Assembly (NCBI GenBank): GCA_030844895.1
Contig: CM061233.1
Coordinates: 53,807,453-53,871,452 of the forward strand
DNA length: 64,000 bases
Direction: 5' to 3'
Origin: Ambrosia x helenae
Lineage: Eukaryota > Streptophyta > Magnoliopsida > Asterales > Asteraceae
Positions 55,654 to 64,000 of the stretch are shown here, piece by piece. Numbering within the stretch: position 1 is the first letter of the stretch; each line of letters starts with the position of its first letter. The position numbers and the translations under genes were made by a program. A model generated the notes under the pieces. That model was not told where the DNA came from and did no database searches. It saw only the letters and a list, made by a program, of their open reading frames with translations.

Positions 55654-58338
55654 TGTGACATCCGGTAATTTTCTCTTCGTTCTGTTCTTTTCGTTTCGTT
55701 CTTTTGGGACTTTGCGCAATTTTCGGGACGAAAATTCTTTCAACGTGGGGATAATGTGACACCCGGCATGTTTGGCTTAAACATATTAGTAACATCTAAG
55801 TCTACCTTAGCGAGAAACGTTTATAAACAAACTTAACTGGGTTAGTTGAGTCGGGTCAAGTTAGGATTGTCCAGGGTACAACGATCTGGAGGATCATTGG
55901 GAGTCGTTTTGGTAATACACTAGTATCGGGTTCCGTTGTTGGTGACATTACATGAACTAATTAAGTATATGTGTAGATTATGGGTCGTGTGGTGGATTAT
56001 ATACATAGATGTGTTTAAATGATGTGTAAATGATTATCTATGCTTAAATATGTTAAATATAGACTAAGGATGCATGCTTATGTGTTAAGATGTGTTAGAA
56101 TGCGTTAAACACGACAAACTGGAAAACTAGTCAAAAAGGAATCCTGGTTCGACCACTTCGAGTGGTCGAAGGAGGGAAATTGTATGGTTCGACCCTTTGT
56201 AGATGGGCGAACAGGGAAGTGGAATTGAAGGAATTCCCTTCGACCAGAACAGGGCTCATTCGACCCTGTGAAAGGGTCGAAGGAGACCACCTTCGACCAT
56301 TGAAATGGTGCGAAGGAGAATTAGTATAAATTACCTTTGTCATTTTTCACCATTTCACAAACCCTAACCGTCCCAAAACGCTCTCAAACGATCTAAAACA
56401 CTAAGGAAGGAGTTTTTGCTTTTCTTTTTCATAATCTAACCTATCTACAACATCTAAACAAGAATCCAAGGTGTGTTCATAATCCTAAACCTTTTTAAAA
56501 GCATTTTAATTCGTTTTCATCTAACCCTAATTGTCCAGATCTGTTCTAAGGGTGTTTTTATGATTAAAAACCTTTTTAACATCTTTCTAAATCAAAACAT
56601 TATCATTAACATAGGTTTCATGATGAATAACATATGTAAATTGTATATTATGTGGTATTATGTGTTGTTCAATGATTTGCTGCTATATCTATGATAGAAA
56701 CATGATATAGGATTGTTATTAATGTTGGAATATTGTTGTCTAGGGTTAGGATTGGATATGAGGATAATATGAGTATTTGGGGGTTTTATTGGATCTAAAC
56801 TTGATGCATGATATTTATGATCAATAGAATTGATAAGAAAAGATCGGATAATCGACAAACTGAGTATTTTAAGCTAAGCATGAATCGATTTCAAAAGTTT
56901 CCAAATTGGGTAAATTATTCATGCATGAAAGTGATGTTTCCATAATCTTTACCATTTTGGGAAAGGGGTGAAACGGACGTATTATCGGGGGAAATCGGTG
57001 GGGTTTTGTAGGAATAAGTTATCCATGCCTAACTGCTGTGTTTGATGATGTTTCGAGTCGTTTTGAATGTGTTTGAAGCGTTTTTAGGAAAAATTGCACA
57101 ACAGGGGCGAACCTGGCCTCCTTCGACCGATTGAAGGTGCGAAGGAGGAAAACCAGGGTCGAACCTGGGTTTTTGTTGGGCGAATGTGGTAAAACGGGCG
57201 AAGAAGGCATCAAACGGTCGAACGAGATGTAAAACGGGCGAAGGAGACTGAAAAGGTGCGAAGGAGACTTAAAACTGACTGGTTCGACCGTTCTGATGCA
57301 GAAATGAGATTTTTGATACAAACTAAGTGTTTTATGCTTGAACCTTGTGTGTAATCTATGTGTACTTGATTAGTTAGGGTAATGGGTCACCAACGGGATG
57401 TCGGGTCGGTCTAGTGTGTCGGTTAAACATTTAAACACGTTTTAAAACATACTTGGTTACGATCTGGACAATCGGGGACTAGATAACCTTATGGTTATTA
57501 GTCGAAACACTTATGTGAACATTTTGATAGATCTCCGGTAGAGGGATTATCAAGGGCTAAACATCTTTACTTGTAATTGAAGAATGCTATCTAAGGTGAG
57601 TTCACGGCCCCACTTTTACTGCTTTAACTTTTGGGGGAGAAAACATGCGCTAAACTGTTTTGGTAACATATGTCATACTATGGTTTTTAACTTTATATTG
57701 CTATACGATCTTTGGAAAGTCCCGGGGGAAACCATGAATGTGCGGGGATGCACAACGGGGGAAATGTGGATAGATCTATTGGGCGTGACCTGCCCCACTC
57801 GTCGGCTTGGAGGGTCGGGCGGGTGCATATTGTCTCGAACAGGAACATCATCATGCTGAACATACGGGCTGCTTAAACATGCTAAACATTGCTAAACGTG
57901 TCTAGTAATGGTTTCCAATCGTAGTAGTAATAAAACATACGCCTAGCTAGCGTACTTGGTAACATTGATATAGTATGGACATGGTAACGTTTTGGTAACA
58001 TATTGAACAAACCTGTGAACTCACCAGCATTATATGTTGACATCTTTTTGGCATGTTTTTCTCAGGTCGCTAAGGTAGCAATGAATGGAACTAGGCGCAC
58101 GGGTCTGCATTGGCGTCTAGGCATAGTTGCACGTTTTGTAATAAAAGTATTTTGATTAACTTTTGAGATGATAGCATAGTTGATTAAATGCTACTTAAAC
58201 GCTTCCGCTTATGAAATTAATGGTTATGTCTCTTTACGTTTTTCATATAGAGTTGTTTATTGTGATCGTTGACTTGGATCCTGGTTTGTCATGCGCCTCG
58301 CGGTAAAACCCCGCAAGTGGTAATTTGAGGGTGTGACA
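55654..58338 (+). repeat. gypsy-1 3' LTR
   Basis: Partner of 47724-50411, nearly identical. TATA tataaat at 56325. Intron-like module at 57596-58065. Confidence 0.95.
57596..58065 (+). other. Intron-like module in gypsy-1 3' LTR (470 bp)
   Basis: Same donor, branch-like site and acceptor as 49669-50138. Confidence 0.5.
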
Positions 58339-58343
58339 TTTTC

Positions 58344-58968
58344 TTTGGGATGGTACCGATGAAGTTCACAAGGTGCATTAGGTGGCATGCGAAAACATTA
58401 TGAAACAAAAAAATGAAGGTGGGTTGGGCCTTAATAAGTTAGAGGAAAGTAATAACGCGTTATTGTTAAAATGGTTATGGAGATACCGGTTGGAGCAGAA
58501 CACTTTGTGGAGAAAGGTCATTGATGCGGTACATGGCTCGGCTAGAAGATGGAAGTCTTCCCTTGTAATAAAAATCTATCTGGTACGTGGAATAAAATAG
58601 TGAATTTTTGTTTTGATTGAAAGTTCATGGCTTGGTATTTGTGAATAAGATTCGTGGGGTTGTGGCCGATGGTAAGTCTACTAAATTTTGGACCGATACA
58701 TGGTTATCTTGTAAACCATTAAAGAATTTATACCCGTCATTGTTTCGTCTTGAGAAGGATAAAGGTTGTTATATAGCCGATAGACTTATTGCTTCTGATG
58801 GGGTTGGACCGATTCTGTGGGAATGGAAATCATATCCTCAACCGATGATAGAGGTCCAGGAAGTGTTGGCATGTAATAGACTCCTTTCAGAGGTCTGGCT
58901 ATGCGATAAGGAGGATGGGTGGATATGGAACTATGGTGGCAATGCAGAGTATTCAGTCAAGGAGTCTC
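58344..58968 (+). pseudogene. L1-type LINE, second segment (C-terminal part of RT ORF)
   Basis: Continues the LINE after gypsy-1: FLWDGTDEVHKVH, then NEGGLGLNKLEESNNALLLKW, WRYRLEQNTLW, a shift and stops near 58600, then GVVADGKSTKFWTDTW, LYPSLFRLEKDKGCYIADR and WIWNYGGNAEYSVKESL. This is the zf-RVT-type C-terminal region of plant L1 proteins. Cut at 58968 by the LTR of gypsy-2, so its 3' end and poly(A) are outside the window. Confidence 0.83.
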
Positions 58969-59959
58969 TGTAACAACCGGCAAAAATAAGGTAATTCTGT
59001 ACAAATTAATTAATATATGATTAACGTAATTAAATGCAATTATGTGTGATTTAATTATCAAGGCCTTAGGAGATAGCAATTTCCAAATAATGCATAGGAA
59101 TGCATACGTTTAATGGTAAAACATGATTGGATCATGTGCGAATAAACTATCCGGTATGGACGTTGGCAATTACCCGGTAATAATTAAATAAAGGAAAAGG
59201 ATCCCGGACACCCAGGATATAAAATAAAGGGTATTTTCACAAAATATAATGAGTTTTGGAACTCCAAAACCATAAGTGGAAACGTCTTGTATAAATCTCC
59301 CGGTAACGAATAAAGTGCGCGTACCGCACCCGATACGCGTATAACTCATAATTTCACCCGGCAAAAGCCTAAATAACCAATCAACGCTTAAATTAGACTA
59401 TATTTAAGAGTTATTAAAGGTATTTTTAATGTCCGAATAACGCGCGATTAAATCCCGAAAAATACCCGAACGACACCCGAACGACGAGGAAATAAACTTA
59501 ACAAGTATTGGGTAAATATTTGGAGTTGTGGACCCCACCCAAACCACAAAAGTGGCCGGCCTAAATGGCCATAATATGTCCATGCATTGTGTTAATAATA
59601 ATAACCTAAAATCTAGGTATAAAGCATGCATGAAACAAAAGACAAAAGGGTGTAAGATGTGATAGTACAAAGCATGCACTACTTGTCTCCCCTTGTAAGA
59701 AGATTTCGGCCCTTAGGCCATAAAATCCAAGACAAGACCCAACTAATGATACACTAAGCATGCACACATGCTTGTATAAGATCAAGTATAAGATCAATCA
59801 AATATTAGACTAAGATTTACACACAAAATCCACTCCATCCCCTCTATATCTCACGGCACACACACACCCTCACACATCCATCCAAGATCATTTTGTACTT
59901 CTTAAAATCTCTAAATCATTAGCAAGATCACATGCAATCCATGGAAGATTTGATGGTAG

Positions 59960-59967
59960 TATATAAA
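59960..59967 (+). promoter_or_regulatory. TATA box candidate of gypsy-2 LTR
   Basis: tatataaa in a CA/AT-rich setting about 1 kb into the LTR, followed by pyrimidine-rich, 5'UTR-like sequence. Confidence 0.45.
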
Positions 59968-61506
59968 CATGTGTTAGTCCTTTGAAGATAACAAAGCAAA
60001 AACCTTCTTCCTTTTCTTCTCTTGAGCCGTGAACTTCACCCACCCATATACATATTTCTTTCAAGTTTTTACATCTCCAAATCACTCAAAACAATCCATC
60101 ATCCAAACCCCTATCGTGTGTTTCAAGCTTGGAGCTTAACCATTAAGGAAGAACACACTAAACCCCTCTCAAAATCCAAGGTTTTGTCTTCCCTAGCCTT
60201 GTGCTAGTAGTAAGCTTCTTAACCTTGTTTTGATTATTAATATTCATGTATGTGTTCTTAGAAGCAAGTTGTACATGAAGGGTTTAAAATGTGGTTTGAA
60301 ACATAATCTTTAATAGGTTTTACATGAGTAAAATAAATGATTAAAGATATGTAAATGAATCATGGATTTGATGATGATAAAGTAGTGTTCTTGAAAATGT
60401 ATAAAATCTACACATACACTAAGTAGGATGATGATTTGATTAAGATTTGTAGAACAAACTTGAATGTGTTAAAAAGTAACTTTAATCATCTTAAAATGAT
60501 CATCTAAGACATAATAAATGATGGAATATATTAGAAGGTCATGAATAAAGAAATTGAAAAATTAAAGTTTACTTACTTAGAAGAATGAGATTTTGACATA
60601 ATGGACAAATACATAAAACACACATACAAGTGGCCTTATATATGAAATATAAGACTAATAAAAGTGTTTTGATGCAAAAATAACTTACCAATAAAAAGAT
60701 GAATCTTCAAAGTCCACTATTTTGAGTGAAAAATGCTAACTTTGGAAGTTAGAGTGGAAAAATGCAACATTTGAAAGTTAAGGGACTAATATTGTAACTT
60801 TGAAAGTTAGAGGACTAAAATGAACATTTTAGAAACTATTAGTCCAAAAATGCAATAATGGAAAGTTTGGTGTCAAAAGTATAAGTAATAATTTTCCAAG
60901 GTTGATTTGGTAAATACTAGTAGATATACTTGGGTATTTTTGTATAAAAAGTATATTTTTATAAAAGTGAAAGTTATAAAAATATGGATTGTATTAACAT
61001 AAGGATTTTTATAAAATAGAGATTTTATAAAAATGTTAAACAAACTTGAGAAACTTATACAAAAATGAATACTTTTATATAAATGGGAATATAAAAGTAT
61101 TGGAAACATTTTTGTAGTTAAGTTAACAAGTTGGGTTAAAAATACATAAGTATTTTAAACCTTCCAAGTAACATGTGTTAGGAGGAAGAAATATGAATAA
61201 TATGTCTATAAAACACATGTTGGGAAAAAACTTGGAAAAAATTAACTATTCGAGCTAAGATATCAAACTAAGACGCGTTAACGAACCGTACACGGACAAA
61301 ACATGAGAAAAATGCCATTGCGGCAAGATGAGAAAATATATATTTTTAGGAAGTAAAATATATATATACATCATGGGTGAAAACTAATAACACTTTCCTA
61401 AGTGTTGAAGGAATTATTCGTGGGAGAAAAACATAACGTAAACAAGTAAGACGGTAAACAAACGTATATACTTAACAAGAAAAATTACACATTTATATAT
61501 GTACGC

Positions 61507-61860
61507 TCGTCTCGGCAAAATTCTAGTATATCTACTTAATGGGAAAGTAGATATGTGGGAAGGAAAACGAGACGAGTAGACAAAGATATATATATATGTG
61601 TATGCCGTACCGACAAGATCCTAGTATATTTATTTGAATGGGAAAATAAATATACGGTATGGTGAGTTGAATCGGGTGTTGAGAATATACAATCGAACGA
61701 CAAGATCTTAGCATATTTGTTTAAATGGGAAAACAAATGTGCGGCAAGGTGAGTCGGGTCGAGTGTTGAAATATATATTATATCGAGCGATGCGATCTTA
61801 AGTATAATTATTTAAATGGGAAAATAATTATACGTTAAGTGAAGTCGAGTCGATAATAAT
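61507..61860 (+). repeat. Tandem array of four covarying hairpins in gypsy-2 LTR
   Basis: Units of about 87-99 bp. Hairpin stems: 61528-61537 with 61545-61554; 61624-61635 with 61644-61655; 61711-61722 with 61731-61742; 61802-61813 with 61822-61833. Arms are 10-12 bp, perfect apart from one T-G pair in the third. Loops are AATGGGA, GAATGGGA, AAATGGGA and AAATGGGA. Each hairpin is preceded by a variant of CGACAAGATCTTAG. A possible older unit lies near 61330-61365. Confidence 0.8.
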
Positions 61861-62106
61861 AAGGTACAAGTTAAGGAAATATTAACAAGAGTAATATATA
61901 ACTTGTAACACAAAGGGTAATCTAACGCCAACGAAACCTAGGATACGCGCTTAATTAAACGGGATTTGGAATAACTTGTGGTCGGGAGTTGGGTGTACAA
62001 CTTGCCAAGGCACATGCACTATAGGGATAGTGACTTATACGTCTAGGACGTTTGTAGGTGCGAGACCCTTTTTGCTATCTGCTTAGTACGCCGGACGTTG
62101 ATTCAG

Positions 62107-62571
62107 GTGAGTTTCACGGCCCCATTTTAAACTATTTTTACGTTTTCGGGGGAAAGATATGTTAGGGAAAATGTTTGACGGATTTATTACTTGAGGTGTG
62201 ACCGCCACTCGGGGTTGAGTCCTCGCCTCTATAATCATTTATTCAGGGAAATGAAACCGGTGGAATATTGAATAGTACTATTGGTGCCTGACAAGGCCCA
62301 CCCCTAATCGATAGCGTCGATTATGCATTAGTGTATGCCTGGGGTGCATATATTCTGAACTTAAGTCGTAGGATACCGAGTAACGACTTGGAGCGGGGCA
62401 TATTTATTATACGTCTTGGTTTGATTATAGTCTCAAGTAGAATTATAGGAATTTGCAACTCCTATATATTGTCATAACATGGTATTTCCCAAGGATTCAA
62501 GTTTTGGAAACTAAAAACCTGTGAACTCACCAATATATTTATATTGACGAAATTTTAAACATATCTTTCAG
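62107..62571 (+). other. Intron-like module in gypsy-2 LTR (465 bp)
   Basis: Donor TTCAG|GTGAGTTTCACGGCC at 62107, branch-like TTGAC (A at 62547), acceptor TATCTTTCAG ending at 62571. Confidence 0.55.
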
Positions 62572-62859
62572 GTAATTAGATGAAGGCAATCTGGGCAAGC
62601 TGGGTCATGGAATCCTCCGATGCGGCGTTAAATATTTTGCGGGGTTTCACCTTTATTTCCTAAGGCTATGGGATATATTTGAGAAACCTCTATGTTTGTG
62701 TTATAAACAATTTACTTTTATGTAATATTTTGAACAAGATTTGACGCCTAAATAAATGACCCATTTTCTTAAATTACTCGTGATTTGCGTTAACCTTGAC
62801 TTTATGCTCTTGAACCGTCGCGCCACGTGTTTCCGCCATTGTCGTGGTGTGACAGAAAG

Positions 62860-62872
62860 TGGTATCAGAGCC
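62860..62872 (+). other. Primer binding site of gypsy-2
   Basis: TGGTATCAGAGCC, five bases after the LTR. Matches initiator tRNA-Met. Confidence 0.92.
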
Positions 62873-63147
62873 AAGGTTATAGCGAACTAGAGTATTTTCT
62901 TTAAAAACTAGACTATAACCGGATTTGGTTCAAAAGATAAAGTTTTCAAAAAATATACATAGTTGCTAAATGCAATAAAGTAATTTTTCAAGAAGCATTG
63001 GGCATGAGGAGATTCCGACCGAGCTAGCCATGAGTATTGTTATGCAGTACGTAGTGTTAGAGGTTAGGAAGGATACTGATAATGTACGCCTTAACTATCT
63101 AATTTAAAATAATTCATATATATACATGTACGGTTCTTTTGCCAGGA

Positions 63148-64000
63148 ATGTCGGACGCTGGAAGTATAGCGCCAAGTTATGATAGTAGTCTGCAGATCAT
63201 ACCCGCACCTCCGCCTGAGCCAGTCGAGCTGGTTGTACTCGACGCGGAAGAAGACGACGTAGAGATGGACGTCGCAGGAGGGTCAGACGACGATTCCGAC
63301 GAGACGGATCCTAGCGAGGATCCTGACTGGGCACCCGCAGGGGACGGCGCGGCCGCCGTGGTCGACGCACCGCAGGCCGACCTACCTATTGTACCCTTAC
63401 CTGCCGCACCCGTAGCCCCACGCCCCATCCGAGCCGTCAGGGACTTCCCTGAAGGCTGTGCCGGTCCGTCACGACCTATCCCAGCCCAGTCGGAGACAGC
63501 GGAGTCTCCGTTCGATAGACAGGCTCACGTTGATCATGAGCCAGCACCCGTACCGCACATCCACATTCCTCCAGGCATGAGGCTCATGCCGATTTCCCGT
63601 GGGAGGAACGGGTGGATTTCTGATGACTCGGACGACGAGTCAGTGGCCTCGGTAGAGCACATGCTAGTGCCCGAGATCCCAGCCGTCCAGGAGGAGCCAG
63701 TGGCTCCAATGATGGAGGACGCCCCTGCTGACCCCGTAGCCCCACCAACACCACTTGAGCCCGCACCTCAGGAGGGGCCAGCCATAGCAGCACACGTCCT
63801 AGAGGGTAGCCCCGCCGGTAGCTCTGAGCTACGCAGGGCAGGTATGGCAGCTTTCGCCACCGCGAGCCCTCCTACCCCCACTGTAGTGGTGTCCACCCCA
63901 GAGTGGGCCACTGTTTCAGAGCCCCTTTTGGCCCCCTTGGCCGAGCTTGTACCACCACCCACCATAGCCATGACACTACCGATCCCCACCTTGCCCAGCA
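63148..64000 (+). CDS. gypsy-2 Gag N-terminal extension, acidic and proline-rich (partial)
   Basis: The ATG at 63148 (MSDAGSIAPSYD) opens a frame with no stop to the end of the window, 284 codons. It is rich in Pro, Ala, Glu and Asp, with acidic patches (DAEEDDVEMD, GGSDDDSDETDPSEDPD, SDDSDDESVAS) and Pro/Ala/Val repeats. I see no folded domain. GC content is far higher than in the neighbouring LTR. Similar acidic Pro-rich stretches precede the retrotrans_gag domain in Tekay-like elements of Asteraceae (recall, not searched). The start is the first ATG after the leader, with a clean frame. An open frame of this length suggests a young copy. Confidence 0.72.
   Translation, partial: MSDAGSIAPSYDSSLQIIPAPPPEPVELVVLDAEEDDVEMDVAGGSDDDSDETDPSEDPDWAPAGDGAAAVVDAPQADLPIVPLPAAPVAPRPIRAVRDFPEGCAGPSRPIPAQSETAESPFDRQAHVDHEPAPVPHIHIPPGMRLMPISRGRNGWISDDSDDESVASVEHMLVPEIPAVQEEPVAPMMEDAPADPVAPPTPLEPAPQEGPAIAAHVLEGSPAGSSELRRAGMAAFATASPPTPTVVVSTPEWATVSEPLLAPLAELVPPPTIAMTLPIPTLPS

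Larger units (their letters stand above)
47724..58338 (+). mobile_element. gypsy-1: complete Tekay-like chromovirus (Ty3/gypsy), 10.6 kb, recent
   Basis: Flanked by ttttc on both sides (47719-47723 and 58339-58343). Two LTRs of about 2.69 kb differ at only around 15 positions by eye. Order: LTR, PBS, gag, protease, RT, RNase H, integrase with chromodomain-like end, PPT, LTR. It sits in an L1 LINE whose reading frame continues on both sides. Pol has two in-frame TGA codons and the gag-pol join is shifted by one base, so this copy is probably non-autonomous despite its youth. Confidence 0.95.
58969..62854 (+). repeat. gypsy-2 5' LTR (3.9 kb)
   Basis: TGTAACAACC...GGTGTGACA, ending five bases before the PBS. 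TATA box tatataaa at 59960-59967. The interior is AT-rich, with several poorly conserved stretches and no protein-coding region. It contains the hairpin array (61507-61860) and intron-like module (62107-62571). 3.9 kb is very long for an LTR. Confidence 0.85.
58969..64000 (+). mobile_element. gypsy-2: Tekay-like element, 5' part only (runs off the window)
   Basis: A 3.9 kb LTR, a PBS, a leader and an open gag start follow in order. The LTR shares the intron-like module and end style (GTGTGACA) with gypsy-1. It inserted in the L1 LINE at 58968. The left target flank is gtctc; the right one lies outside the window. Confidence 0.85.

Noticed and set aside
63177..63428. Minus-strand Ser/Gly/Ala-rich ORFs at 63177-63989
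   Set aside because: They are antisense shadows of the open gypsy-2 gag frame in GC-rich sequence.

Overview
This window looks like nuclear DNA from a flowering plant with a repeat-rich genome. The gag and pol styles, the accessory ORF after copia RNase H, and the acidic proline-rich gag of the last gypsy element resemble those of Asteraceae. That family assignment is inference from memory of such proteins, not from a search. I found no host gene, tRNA, rRNA or CRISPR array. Almost every base belongs to a transposable element, and most of the coding sequence is broken.

Layout. (1) 1-3951: degraded Ty1/copia element 'copia-A' (+), from gag to integrase. (2) 3952-4504: an LTR-like fragment, then an integrase fragment of the next family. 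(3) 4505-22272: an old 17.8 kb SIRE-like copia, 'copia-B' (+), with both LTRs, PBS and PPT. A gypsy solo LTR (10513-13196) sits in its pol. Its RNase H plus accessory-ORF segment is present twice in tandem. (4) 22273-38651: remains of an Athila/Tat-like gypsy complex (-). It is interrupted by a Helitron (23913-29088, -), which itself carries a solo LTR and a complete non-autonomous LTR element (25629-27949). It is also interrupted by an RTE-type LINE (30780-33683, -) with a 17-bp target duplication. (5) 38676-46692: an LTR scrap, then a degraded copia ('copia-C', -) split by a 3.2 kb solo LTR that holds a CACTA-like fragment. (6) 46693-58968: an L1-type LINE (+) split by a young, full-length Tekay-like chromovirus, 'gypsy-1' (47724-58338). 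(7) 58969-64000: the 3.9 kb LTR, PBS and open gag start of 'gypsy-2', which runs off the window.

Where both flanks survive, target duplications support the nesting order: ttttc for gypsy-1, atatt for the small LTR element, gttcc and (a/t)gcgg for two solo LTRs, gtaaa/ggaaa for a third, and a 17-mer for the RTE LINE.

Most unusual signals. (a) gypsy-2's LTR has a tandem array of at least four hairpins whose stems differ between copies by compensating changes while the loop AATGGGA stays constant. (b) Four divergent gypsy LTR families share an intron-like module of 464-473 bp: a GT donor with a GGCCC-type block just inside it (CACGGCCCC in three of four), a TTGAC branch-like site 24-31 nt before the AG, and a fixed place near the LTR end. 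(c) gypsy-1 gag has an 82-nt GT-AG segment whose removal restores frame. (d) Arrays of short palindromes, or of W-boxes, lie directly upstream of the TATA box in several unrelated LTRs.
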